Both the position numbers and the translations under genes were made by a program. A stretch of DNA of 64,000 bases from Novosphingobium clariflavum (GTDB lineage: Bacteria; Pseudomonadota; Alphaproteobacteria; Sphingomonadales; Sphingomonadaceae). The stretch lies in the NCBI RefSeq assembly GCF_026420865.1, contig NZ_JAPCWC010000009.1:1-64000 (forward strand), read 5' to 3'. Shown one piece after another: positions 45,857-54,206 of this stretch (positions are counted from its first letter, which is position 1; each line of letters starts with the position of its first letter). The notes beneath the pieces were generated by a model. That model did not search any database, had not been told where the DNA came from, and saw only the letters and a program-made list of their open reading frames with translations.

Positions 45857-46935
45857 GCCGCCTCCGCCCCGGCCCCGGCCCCGGCCCCGGCCCCGGCCCC
45901 CGCCAGCGCGAGGCGGGCGGCCTTGGCGAAAAGGGTCGGCAGCCCGGCCTCGTCGATCCGATCGAGCGGCCACCATTCACCTTCGCCCGGCGGATCGCCC
46001 GCCAACCTGCCGACATGCACCTGAAGCGAGAGTTCCAGCGCGAAGTGGGTAAAGACGTGGCCGACCCGCCCCGCACTCTCCCACGGCCCCGCTACCGGCC
46101 CTTCGCCGCTGCCGTCGCTGCGGGCGATCCAGCCGTCATCCGGCAGCGCCCGCATCCCGCCCAGCATGCCCTTGTCCGGACGGCGCACCAACCAGACATG
46201 GTCATCGCGCTCGATCCAGAACGCCCGGCCCTGCCGCGTCGGCTTGGCCTTCTTGGCCGCCTTGACCGGCAACCTCTCCGGCTCGCCCTGTGCCCGTGCC
46301 TTGCAGGGACCAGCCAGCGGACAGAGCAGGCAACGCGGCGCGCGCGCAGTGCAAACCGTGGCACCAAGGTCCATCATGGCCTGCGCAAAGTCGCCCGCGC
46401 GCTTGTCCGGCGTGATCGTATCAGCCAGCGCGCGGATTGCCGGGCGCGAACCGGGCAGCGGCTCCTCCAGCGCGAACAGGCGCGAGACGACGCGTTCGAC
46501 GTTCGCATCCACCACCACCGCGCGCCGCCCGAAGGCAATCGCGGCAACGGCGGCAGCGGTATAGGCCCCCAGCCCCGGCAGCGCGCGCAGTTCGTCCTCG
46601 GTATCGGGAAAGGCCCCGCCCCGTGCCGCCACCGCGCGGGCGCAGGCCAGCAGGTTGCGGGCACGGGCATAGTAGCCAAGCCCCGCCCAGGCCGCCATGA
46701 CCTCCTCGTCGGCGGCCGCGGCGAGATCGGTCACCTGCGGCCAGCGCGCGGTGAATCTGGCGAAATAGTCCTTCACCGCGGCGACCGTGGTCTGCTGCAG
46801 CATGACCTCGGAAAGCCACACGCGGTACGGCTCCGGTGCCGGGGTTCCCGGCGCCGCGCGCCAGGGCAGCACGCGGGCATTGCGGTCGTACCAGTCCAGA
46901 AGCAGGTCGGAGATCGTATCGCGGCTGGCGTCCAT
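45853..46935 (-). CDS. mutY: Adenine DNA glycosylase MutY
   Basis: A 360-residue base-excision repair glycosylase acting on A opposite 8-oxoG. E43 in WLSEVMLQQTT, helix-hairpin-helix LPGLGAYTAAAV at 119-130 and catalytic D143 in VVVDANVERV are present, with the [4Fe-4S] cysteines C195, C202, C205 and C211. The C-terminal Nudix-like domain follows. The extreme C-terminus is an (Ala-Gly)n tail encoded by a hexanucleotide repeat. Divergent from the DUF721 gene with a 29-bp gap. Confidence 0.96.
   Translation of the reverse strand: MDASRDTISDLLLDWYDRNARVLPWRAAPGTPAPEPYRVWLSEVMLQQTTVAAVKDYFARFTARWPQVTDLAAAADEEVMAAWAGLGYYARARNLLACARAVAARGGAFPDTEDELRALPGLGAYTAAAVAAIAFGRRAVVVDANVERVVSRLFALEEPLPGSRPAIRALADTITPDKRAGDFAQAMMDLGATVCTARAPRCLLCPLAGPCKARAQGEPERLPVKAAKKAKPTRQGRAFWIERDDHVWLVRRPDKGMLGGMRALPDDGWIARSDGSGEGPVAGPWESAGRVGHVFTHFALELSLQVHVGRLAGDPPGEGEWWPLDRIDEAGLPTLFAKAARLALAGAGAGAGAGAGAEAA
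45867..45900. repeat. (CCCCGG)5 hexanucleotide repeat at the mutY 3' end
   Basis: Five exact CCCCGG units plus CCCC. They encode the alternating Ala-Gly tail of MutY. Slippage by whole units would change tail length without a frameshift; the repeat is just 10 bp before the serine hydrolase start. Confidence 0.85.
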
Positions 46936-46964
46936 GCCAGCCCTATGGCATTGGAGCGCCGACA

Positions 46965-47525
46965 ATGGAACGGGATCGCCCCAAGAACACCGGCAAGAAT
47001 GCCGCAAAGACGCCGAAGCGCTTCGAGCGCCCACGCGGCGGACAGGCGCGCGCGATCGCCGATCTCATGCCCGAAGTGGGCCGCACCGCGTTCCGCCGCT
47101 TCGGCTTCGTGCAGTCGAGCGTGGTGACCCGCTGGCCGGAGATCGTCGGCGCCCGCCACGCCCGCGTCTGCTCACCCGAATCGATCCGCTTTCCGCCCGG
47201 CGAGAAGTGCGACGGCATCCTGCAACTGGTGGTTGCCCCCGCCCATGCGCCGATGATCCAGCATGTCGTGCCCGAGATCATCGAGCGGGTGAACCGCTTC
47301 TTCGGCTACAAGGCTGTGGCCAAGGCAAAAATCCGGCAAGGCGAGGTTAAGCCGCCACCTGCTGCAAGACCGCGGACCGCGCCGCCAAGCGTGAAGCCGG
47401 TGCCCTTCGAACTGGGCGAATCGCTGCGCGACGTGGGCGATCCCGAGCTTCGCGCGGTGCTGGAATCGCTGGCCCGCAGTCTGGCCGCCAAGGACGAGAC
47501 ATTAAAGGACGAACGGGGTACATGA
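46965..47525 (+). CDS. DUF721 (DciA-like) protein
   Basis: A 186-residue basic protein with the DUF721 core: IADLMPEVGRTAFRRFGFVQSSVVTRWPEIVG (about 30-62), then a beta-rich region ending IIERVNRFFGYKAVAKAKI. DciA, in this family, loads the replicative helicase DnaB in bacteria that lack DnaC; the match here is to the domain and the exact role is inferred. GGAG lies 9 nt before the ATG. Its stop overlaps the next gene by 4 nt, and it heads a DsbA-DsbA-SMC string. Confidence 0.8.
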   Translation: MERDRPKNTGKNAAKTPKRFERPRGGQARAIADLMPEVGRTAFRRFGFVQSSVVTRWPEIVGARHARVCSPESIRFPPGEKCDGILQLVVAPAHAPMIQHVVPEIIERVNRFFGYKAVAKAKIRQGEVKPPPAARPRTAPPSVKPVPFELGESLRDVGDPELRAVLESLARSLAAKDETLKDERGT

Positions 47526-48268
47526 TGACCATCTCGAAGTCGCGCGCTGCAAAGCTCGGCGCGCTTGTCGCAACCGCCCTTCTCGCGACCGGCGCCGCAC
47601 CGGCACGCAAGCCGGCCGCCAAACCCGCTCCCACCACCGCCAACTGGGCCGCGACGGTGACGATCACGGCCGACGGCAGTCACCTGCTGGGCAACCCCAG
47701 GGCGGCGACCCGGGTCACCGAATTCGTCAGCTACACCTGCCCGCACTGCGCCCACTTCACCAAGGAATCGGACGCCCCGCTGCGCCAGGGCATGGTGGCG
47801 AAAGGCCAGGTCGCGCTGACCATCACCAACCTGCTGCGCAACCCGATCGACCTCACCATCGCCATGCTGACGACCTGCGGCGATCCCAAGCGCTTCGTGG
47901 TGCGCCACAATGCCTTCCTCGCTACCCAGGATATCTGGATGGCAAAGCTGAACACCATCGGCGAGGACCGCCAGAAGCTATGGTATCAGGGCGACATTCA
48001 GGCCCGTATGCGCACCATTGCAGCCGACTTCGACTTCTATTCGATGGTCGCGCCCTGGGGCGTCACCCATGCCAAGGCCGACCAGTGCATCAACGACAAG
48101 GCCGCCTTCGCCAAGCTGGAGCAGCAGCAGAAGACCGTGCAGGCGGTCGGCGCCAACTCCACGCCCAGCTTCGTGCTCGACGGCAAGCTGCTCGACGCGC
48201 ATGACTGGGCCGGCCTCTCGCAGGCCCTGTCCGCCAAGCAGGCCGCCCAGCGCAAGGGCAGCATCTAA
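47522..48268 (+). CDS. DsbA-like thioredoxin-fold protein
   Basis: A 248-residue exported thiol-disulfide protein: signal peptide (KLGALVATALLATGAAPA) then the active site CPHC at 73-76 in SYTCPHCAHFTKE, and the cis-Pro region NSTPSFVLDGKLL. It should act on cysteines of periplasmic proteins. ATG overlaps the DUF721 stop; a second ATG follows at once. It is a paralogue of the next gene. Confidence 0.88.
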   Translation: MMTISKSRAAKLGALVATALLATGAAPARKPAAKPAPTTANWAATVTITADGSHLLGNPRAATRVTEFVSYTCPHCAHFTKESDAPLRQGMVAKGQVALTITNLLRNPIDLTIAMLTTCGDPKRFVVRHNAFLATQDIWMAKLNTIGEDRQKLWYQGDIQARMRTIAADFDFYSMVAPWGVTHAKADQCINDKAAFAKLEQQQKTVQAVGANSTPSFVLDGKLLDAHDWAGLSQALSAKQAAQRKGSI

Positions 48269-48290
48269 CCTCGCCCGACCACTCGAAAGC

Positions 48291-48324
48291 CCCGGAAATC
48301 CTGTGGGAAAGCAGGCTTTCCGGG
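48291..48324 (+). terminator. Hairpin after the first DsbA-like gene
   Basis: A 13-bp stem with one mismatch (CCCGGAAATCCTG/CAGGCTTTCCGGG) and an 8-nt loop, 23 nt after the stop. No strong U-run, so it may attenuate rather than end the transcript. Confidence 0.5.
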
Positions 48325-48393
48325 CATCCCCCCAGCTTTGAACGCGAAAGGCCATAGGCTAGCTTTCGCAATTCCAATCGAGGATTCGCATCG

Positions 48394-49164
48394 ATGACCC
48401 GTCCCGTTTTCCGCAAGATCGTTCTCGGCCTCGCCCTGGCCCCGCTCGCGCTCGGCCTTGCCGCCTGCGGCAAGAAGGACCCGGCCGACGGCGGCACTTC
48501 GGCGCCCATCGCCGGCGAACCGGTGGCCAAGGTCGCCGCGCCTGCCGGCAAGACCTGGTCGGACGTGGTCGCAAAGACGCCCGAAGGCGGCTACCGCATC
48601 GGCAATCCCGAGGCCCCGATCAAGCTGGTCGAATACGGCGCGCTGTCGTGCTCGCACTGCGCCAAGTTCGCGAACGACGGCTTCGGCACCCTGCGCGACA
48701 CGTACATCAACAGCGGCCGCGTGAGCTATGAAGTGCGCTTCTTCATGCTCAACATCTACGACATCGCCGCCACCCTGCAGGCCACTTGCGGCTCGACCGA
48801 GGCGGTGCTGCCGCTGGCCGAACAGTTCTGGGCCTGGCAGCCCAACATGTTCCAGAAGCTGCAGGCGGCGGGCGAAGCCAAGCTGCAGGGCATCCAGAAC
48901 CTGCCCAAGAACCAGCAGATGGCCGCGCTTTCCGAAGTCAGCGGCATGACCGAGTTCTTCACCTCGCGCGGGATCTCGCGCGATCAGGCAAACCAGTGCC
49001 TCGGCGACGCCGCCAAGGCCCAGGCGCTGGCCGACCAGACCGAAAAGGCCACCAAGGACCTCAACATCACCGGCACGCCCACCTTCCTGATCAACGGCAA
49101 CACCGTCGGTTCGGTGGAGTTCAAGGAACTGGAAGCCAAGCTCCAGGAAGCCGGCGCGCGCTGA
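48394..49164 (+). CDS. DsbA-like thioredoxin-fold lipoprotein
   Basis: A 256-residue protein with a lipoprotein signal (LGLAAC, cysteine 25), CSHC active site at 86-89 in GALSCSHCAKF and the cis-Pro region ITGTPTFLINGNTV near the end. It resembles the previous gene, so the two likely arose by duplication and divided tasks. It is 32 bp upstream of smc. Confidence 0.88.
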   Translation: MTRPVFRKIVLGLALAPLALGLAACGKKDPADGGTSAPIAGEPVAKVAAPAGKTWSDVVAKTPEGGYRIGNPEAPIKLVEYGALSCSHCAKFANDGFGTLRDTYINSGRVSYEVRFFMLNIYDIAATLQATCGSTEAVLPLAEQFWAWQPNMFQKLQAAGEAKLQGIQNLPKNQQMAALSEVSGMTEFFTSRGISRDQANQCLGDAAKAQALADQTEKATKDLNITGTPTFLINGNTVGSVEFKELEAKLQEAGAR

Positions 49165-49196
49165 TGCCCCGCCAGCCCTCGGCCTGACCTCGATCG

Positions 49197-52100
49197 ATGC
49201 GCATCAAGCGGCTCAAGCTCAGCGGATTCAAGAGCTTCGTAGAGCCTGCCGAACTGCGCATCGAACCCGGGCTGACCGGTGTCGTCGGCCCCAACGGCTG
49301 CGGCAAGTCCAACCTCCTCGAAGCGATCCGCTGGGTCATGGGCGAAAGCTCGGCCAAGTCGATGCGCGGCGGCGGGATGGAGGACGTGATCTTCGCGGGG
49401 ACGGCCAATCGCCCTCCCCGCGCTTTCGCCGAAGTCGTGCTCCACGGCGAAACCGCGCTGAACGCCCAAGGCGTGCGCGAGGAACTTGAAGTTGTCCGCC
49501 GGATCGAGCGCGGCGCCGGCAGCGCCTACCGCGTCAATGGCCGCGACGTGCGCGCCAAGGACGTGGCGCTGATCTTCGCCGACGCCGCCACCGGCGCGCA
49601 TAGCCCCGCGCTGGTCTCGCAGGGCCGTATCGCCACCGTCATCGCCGCCAAGCCCGCCGAACGCCGCGCCATGCTGGAAGAAGCCGCGGGCATTGCCGGC
49701 CTCCACGTCCGCCGCAAGGACGCAGAAACCAAGCTGCGCGCCACCGAAGCCAATCTCGCCCGCCTCGAAGACCTCATGGCGGGGCTGGACAAGCAGGTCC
49801 TCGCGCTGCGCCGTCAGGCCAAGGCGGCGGAGCGCTACAAGGCGCTGACCGACCAGATTCGCCTCGCCGAAGCCCGCGTGGTGTTCGCCCGCTGGCGTGA
49901 TGCCGCAGCCGCTGCCGAAGCGGCGCGCAAGGAAGCGCAGGCCGCCGAACTGCGCGTCACCGCCGCGCAGGACCTCGCCGCCGAGGCGCAGAAACAACAG
50001 GCTGAGGCTGCCGAGGCACTGATCCTCGCCCGTGACGACCTTGCCGACCGGCGCGACGATGCCAGCGCGCAAGGTCACCGCATGGCGACGCTGACCAGCC
50101 AATTGGAAGCCGCCGAACAGCGGCTCAAGGACCTCGACCGCCAGAAGCAACGGCTGGAAGAAGATCGCGGCGATGCCGACCGGCTGACCCGTGATGCAGC
50201 CGAGGCGCTCACCCGGCTTGAAAAGGAACTGGCCGACGGCCGCCGCCAACTCGAACTCGACGAAGCGGCCCGCCCGCGCCTTGCCAATGCGCTCGAGGGG
50301 GCCGAGCGCGCCTCCCGCGCCGCTGAACTCGATCTGGCGCAGGCAACCGCCGCGCAGGCCGGGGTCGAGGCCGAATGGCGCATCGCCGAAGCCGAACTGA
50401 CACAGGCCCGCGCCCGGCTGGATCGCCTTTCCGCCGAAGCGGCCCGCCTTGCTGCACAAGTAGACGCTTTGGCGCAGGCGGGCGATCTCGATGCCGCCGT
50501 GGCCGAAGCGCGTGCCCGCGCCGAGACCGCCAGCGCCGCCCTCACCGCCGCCCGCGAAGGGCTGGAAGCGCAACAGGCGCGCAAGGGCGAGCTTCAGGCG
50601 GAGCGTGACAATGCCGCCTCGGCACTGGCCGCTGCCCGCGCCGATCTTACCGGCATCGAGCGCGAACATGCCGCGCTGCTCAAGGACCGCGAGGCCCGCG
50701 CCAAGGGCGCCAAGGCCGCGCATGGCCTGCCTGTCGCCATCGACGCGGTGAAAGTCGCGCCCGGTTACGAGCGGGCGCTGGCCGCCGTGCTGGGCCGCGA
50801 TGCCCGCGCGCCTCTGGGTGAAGTCGCGAAGGCGGACGGCCGGTTCTGGACCGGCGCCGAAGCGCCCGCTGCAGTCAAGGACAGCCTTGCCGCGCATGTC
50901 ACCCGCTGCCCGCCGGAACTCGCCGCTCGCCTTGCGCTCGTCCATGTCGCCGACGAGGACGATGCACGGGCGCTGGGGCCCGGCGAATGGCTGGTCACGC
51001 GCGGCGGTGTGCTGCGGCGCTGGGACGGCTTCGTCGCGCGCGGCGAAGGTGCTGCCGAAGCGGCACGGCTGGAAGCTGAAAACCGCTTCGCCGAACTCGA
51101 CGCACAATTGCCCCCCTTGCGCGCAGCGGTTTCCGCTGCCGAGGCACGGCAGGCTGAAGTGCAGCAGCAGCTGGCCGCGCTCTCCACTGCCGTGATCGCC
51201 GCCGAGCGGGCCATTGCCGATGCCGCCACGGCCGAGCGCACCGCCTTGCGCGGCGTCGATCAGGCCGAGGATGCCCGCCAACGCCACGCCGCCCGCCGCG
51301 CCGAAATCGCCCGCGCCGAAACGGAACTCGCCGAGCAGCGCGAAGCCGCCCAGCAGGATGTCGCCACCGCCGAGGCCAAGCGCGCGGCCCTGCCCCATCC
51401 CGAAACCGGCCGCGCCGCGCTCGATGGCGCGAAGCAGAAGAACGACGAGGCCCGCATCGGGCTGCAAGCCGCCACGGCAGCACTGGCCGCGCACGATCAG
51501 GGGCTGGCCGTCGCGCGCGAACGCTCGACGTCGCAAGCCGGTGACATTCGCGGCTGGCAGGCCCGCGCTGGCGATGCCGCCAACCGGCTTGCACAGATGG
51601 GCGGACGGCTGGAAGAGATCGAGAACGAGCGCGCGGTGATCGCAGCCAAGCCCGCCTCGTTGATCGAGCAGATCGAACAGGGCGAGGCGATCCGCAGCCG
51701 TCTGGCCGAGGAACTGGCCAAGGCCGACGCGACGGTCAGCGCCCTGACCGAAACCGCGCGCAAAGCCGACACGGCGCTCTCCGCCGCGCAGGAAACCATG
51801 GCCTCCGCCCGCGAATACCGCGCCGGAACCGCTGCCCGCGCCGAAAACGAGGACGCCCGCCGCATCGAGACAACGCGCGTTTCGGGCGAGCGTTTCCAGT
51901 GCCCGCCGCCGGTGCTCGCCGAACGCTTCGGCTTCGCGCCTGCCGATGTCGGCCATGCCGAAAACGAAGGCTCCGGTATGGACCGCCTGGTCGCCGACCG
52001 CGAGCGGATCGGCCCGGTCAACCTGCTCGCCGCCGACGAACTGGCCGAGGCTGAGGCACGTCTGGGCGTGAGCGTCACCGAAAAGGCCGAGCTGGCCGAA

Positions 52101-52634
52101 GCGGTTGCGCGGCTGCGCGGCTCGATCGGCAATCTCAACCGCGAGGGCCGTGAACGTCTGCGCGCCGCCTTCGAGGCGGTCGACGGCCACTTCCGCCGCC
52201 TGTTCACGCGGCTGTTCCAGGGCGGCCAGGCGCACCTCGCGCTGGTCGATTCGGACGATCCGCTGGAAGCCGGCCTCGAAATCTTCGCCCAGCCGCCGGG
52301 CAAGCGGCTGCAGTCGCTGACGCTGCTTTCGGGCGGCGAGCAGGCGCTCACTGCCGTCGCGTTGATCTTTGGCCTGTTTCTCACCAACCCGGCACCGATC
52401 TGCGTGCTCGACGAAGTCGACGCGCCGCTGGACGACGCCAATATCGAACGCTTCTGCGACCTCCTCGAAGCGATGACCAAGGAAACCGACACGCGCTATC
52501 TTGTCGTCACCCACAATGCGGTGACGATGAGCCGGATGCACCGCCTGTTCGGCGTGACGATGGTCGAGAAGGGCGTCTCTCGCCTCGTCAGCGTCGACCT
52601 TGTCGGTGCAGAGCAACTGCTGGCGGCGGAATGA
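49197..52634 (+). CDS. smc: Chromosome segregation ATPase SMC
   Basis: A 1145-residue condensin subunit. N-terminal Walker A GPNGCGKS at 31-38, long coiled coils (about 165-490 and 600-970) rich in Ala, Glu, Arg, a hinge near 500-600, and the C-terminal signature LLSGGEQALTAVAL with Walker B ICVLDEVDAPLDD. It compacts and segregates DNA with ScpA/ScpB. The ATG at 49197 fits the family start MRIKRLKLSGFKSF. Confidence 0.97.
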   Translation: MRIKRLKLSGFKSFVEPAELRIEPGLTGVVGPNGCGKSNLLEAIRWVMGESSAKSMRGGGMEDVIFAGTANRPPRAFAEVVLHGETALNAQGVREELEVVRRIERGAGSAYRVNGRDVRAKDVALIFADAATGAHSPALVSQGRIATVIAAKPAERRAMLEEAAGIAGLHVRRKDAETKLRATEANLARLEDLMAGLDKQVLALRRQAKAAERYKALTDQIRLAEARVVFARWRDAAAAAEAARKEAQAAELRVTAAQDLAAEAQKQQAEAAEALILARDDLADRRDDASAQGHRMATLTSQLEAAEQRLKDLDRQKQRLEEDRGDADRLTRDAAEALTRLEKELADGRRQLELDEAARPRLANALEGAERASRAAELDLAQATAAQAGVEAEWRIAEAELTQARARLDRLSAEAARLAAQVDALAQAGDLDAAVAEARARAETASAALTAAREGLEAQQARKGELQAERDNAASALAAARADLTGIEREHAALLKDREARAKGAKAAHGLPVAIDAVKVAPGYERALAAVLGRDARAPLGEVAKADGRFWTGAEAPAAVKDSLAAHVTRCPPELAARLALVHVADEDDARALGPGEWLVTRGGVLRRWDGFVARGEGAAEAARLEAENRFAELDAQLPPLRAAVSAAEARQAEVQQQLAALSTAVIAAERAIADAATAERTALRGVDQAEDARQRHAARRAEIARAETELAEQREAAQQDVATAEAKRAALPHPETGRAALDGAKQKNDEARIGLQAATAALAAHDQGLAVARERSTSQAGDIRGWQARAGDAANRLAQMGGRLEEIENERAVIAAKPASLIEQIEQGEAIRSRLAEELAKADATVSALTETARKADTALSAAQETMASAREYRAGTAARAENEDARRIETTRVSGERFQCPPPVLAERFGFAPADVGHAENEGSGMDRLVADRERIGPVNLLAADELAEAEARLGVSVTEKAELAEAVARLRGSIGNLNREGRERLRAAFEAVDGHFRRLFTRLFQGGQAHLALVDSDDPLEAGLEIFAQPPGKRLQSLTLLSGGEQALTAVALIFGLFLTNPAPICVLDEVDAPLDDANIERFCDLLEAMTKETDTRYLVVTHNAVTMSRMHRLFGVTMVEKGVSRLVSVDLVGAEQLLAAE

Positions 52635-53164
52635 TGCCCCTGATCGACGAGTACCTGCCGCAGTTCCAATTCTCCGAGACGCATTCCGCCGCTGTGAAGG
52701 CCGCCCCTGACGCCATCCTCGATGCCGTGACGGCCTATCGCCCGGAAAGTGATCCTTTCTTTCGCACCATGATTGCGCTCCGCGAATTGCCTGCGCGGCT
52801 CACCGGCAAGCAACGACCGGAACCCTTCGGTATGGCGAATTTCACACTGTTGGAACGCACACCGAACGGACTGGTCTACGGCCTGATCGGTCAGTTCTGG
52901 CAGGCCGATTACGGACTTCGCCCTGTGACGGATGGCCACGCGTTCAAGGCTTTCGACGAAGCGGGCACCCCCCAGTTGGCGCTCGGTTTCGATGTCCACC
53001 AGACGCCCAAAGGTCATCGCCTGACGACGCAGACCCGCGTGTTTTGCCCGGATCGCGAATCCTTCCGGCGCTTCCGGCCCTACTGGCTGCTCATCCGCCC
53101 CGTCAGCGGCTTGATCCGCAGGCGAATCCTCGGCGCCGTACGCAAGACGGCAGAGCGCGGCTGA
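52631..53164 (+). CDS. Unknown protein coupled to smc
   Basis: A 177-residue soluble protein starting MPLIDEYLPQFQFSETHSA and containing a hydrophobic/aromatic mid-part (GLVYGLIGQFWQAD) and RRFRPYWLLIRPVSGLIRR at the end. The pattern of alternating strands and a C-terminal helix recalls START/SRPBCC-like proteins, but this is a guess. ATG overlaps the smc stop by 4 nt. Role in chromosome biology is not implied by the sequence; it may simply share the transcript. It converges on soxR with 1 nt between stops. Confidence 0.65.
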   Translation: MMPLIDEYLPQFQFSETHSAAVKAAPDAILDAVTAYRPESDPFFRTMIALRELPARLTGKQRPEPFGMANFTLLERTPNGLVYGLIGQFWQADYGLRPVTDGHAFKAFDEAGTPQLALGFDVHQTPKGHRLTTQTRVFCPDRESFRRFRPYWLLIRPVSGLIRRRILGAVRKTAERG

Positions 53165-53165
53165 T

Positions 53166-53606
53166 TCACTTCAGCACGAACCGCGGCCCTGGCCCCAGCG
53201 CTCCTGCCTCGTCATCGCGGTTGTACAGGCGGCATTTGGCAAGGCTGAGGCAACCGCAGCCGATGCATTCATCCAGCTTGCGGCGGGTCAGTTCCAGCAG
53301 CGCGATCCTCGCGTCGATCGCCTCGCGCATGGAGAGGCTGATGCGTTCCCAATCCTCCATCGTCGGCGTGCGCCCTTGCGGCAAACTGGAGAGTTCGCGC
53401 TCGATCTCGGCAAGGCCGAGGCCCAATTTCTGCGCGATGAGCACGAAGCTCACCCGGCGAATGTCGGAGCGCAGGAAGCGCCGCTGGTTGCCGCTCGACC
53501 GCAGCGAAGTAAGCAGCCCCTTCTCCTCATAGAAGCGGATCGCGGAAACCGCGACACCGGTGCGGCGGGCGAGATACCCGATGGAGATGAAGCGATCCTC
53601 GACCAT
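53166..53606 (-). CDS. soxR: Redox-sensitive regulator SoxR
   Basis: A 146-residue MerR-family regulator: HTH (SIGYLARRTGVAVSAIRFYEEKGLL), a dimerisation helix and the [2Fe-2S] cysteines C114, C117, C119 and C125 (CX2CXCX5C). Cluster oxidation by redox-cycling compounds switches target promoters on. A near-consensus SoxR box lies 30 bp upstream and is shared with the VOC gene. Confidence 0.95.
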   Translation of the reverse strand: MVEDRFISIGYLARRTGVAVSAIRFYEEKGLLTSLRSSGNQRRFLRSDIRRVSFVLIAQKLGLGLAEIERELSSLPQGRTPTMEDWERISLSMREAIDARIALLELTRRKLDECIGCGCLSLAKCRLYNRDDEAGALGPGPRFVLK

Positions 53607-53635
53607 CAGCGACTTCTGCCGCCTTTTTCGCTTGA

Positions 53636-53653
53636 TCTCAAGTTAGCTTGAGG
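53636..53653. promoter_or_regulatory. SoxR box between soxR and the VOC gene
   Basis: TCTCAAGTTAGCTTGAGG differs from the E. coli soxS operator (CCTCAAGTTAACTTGAGG) at two positions. It lies in the divergent promoter region, so SoxR probably controls the VOC gene and itself. Confidence 0.85.
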
Positions 53654-53708
53654 TTGCATCAAGGCGAGGCCGGCGATTCGACCGGCGGAAAATGCAGGAG
53701 ACATTCCG

Positions 53709-54095
53709 ATGGCCCAGGGCCGCCTCGAACATGCCAACATCACCGTCAGCGACATCGACCGTTCTTCCGCGCTGCTGCAGGATCTGCTCGGCTGGCACGA
53801 ACGCTGGCGGGGGCCCGCCATCAATGGCGGCGAGACGATCCATGTCGGCGGGGATTTCAGCTACATCGCGGTCTACACCGACCGCAAGACGCAGGCGAAG
53901 GACGGCACAAGGCGCTTCGGCAAGGGCGCCCCGCTCAACCACGTCGGCCTGGTGGTGGACGACCTCGACGAGGCCGAACGCCGGGTGATCGCGGCAGGCC
54001 TCGTGCCGTTCAACCATGCCGACTATGAGCCGGGCCGCCGCTTCTATTTCTTCGACTGGGACGGCATCGAGTTCGAACTCGTCAGCTACGCTTAG
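53709..54095 (+). CDS. VOC (glyoxalase/bleomycin resistance) family protein
   Basis: A 128-residue vicinal-oxygen-chelate protein: GRLEHANITVSDIDRS at the start with a first metal-ligand His, NHVGLVVDDLDEAERRV in the middle, and the Glu ligand in DGIEFELVSYA at the end. Family members bind or modify small reactive or toxic molecules. Being divergent from soxR across a SoxR box suggests a role with redox-cycling compounds. Its stop codon overlaps a palindromic repeat. Confidence 0.87.
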   Translation: MAQGRLEHANITVSDIDRSSALLQDLLGWHERWRGPAINGGETIHVGGDFSYIAVYTDRKTQAKDGTRRFGKGAPLNHVGLVVDDLDEAERRVIAAGLVPFNHADYEPGRRFYFFDWDGIEFELVSYA

Positions 54096-54145
54096 AGCGG
54101 TTTGCGAGCCATCAGGTGATTCCACCTGATTGGAAAACGCTCTAA
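54092..54145. repeat. Palindromic intergenic repeat, short form
   Basis: Ends TTAGAGCG/CGCTCTAA (8 bp) enclose ATCAGGTG-ATTC-CACCTGAT. The same inner palindrome and right end occur twice at 58149-58247. The VOC stop TAG is in the left end. Confidence 0.8.
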
Positions 54146-54206
54146 GTCCGCAGTGCGTTGAACATTTCCCTGAAGCCCGCGCGGCGCATCAGCCTCCTGC
54201 GCCCCC

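Noticed and set aside
48984..52616. A 1210-codon open frame antisense to smc
   Set aside because: It is low-complexity Gly/Ala/Arg/Gln sequence produced by the coiled-coil codons of smc in high-GC DNA; no family signal and the sense gene is clear.
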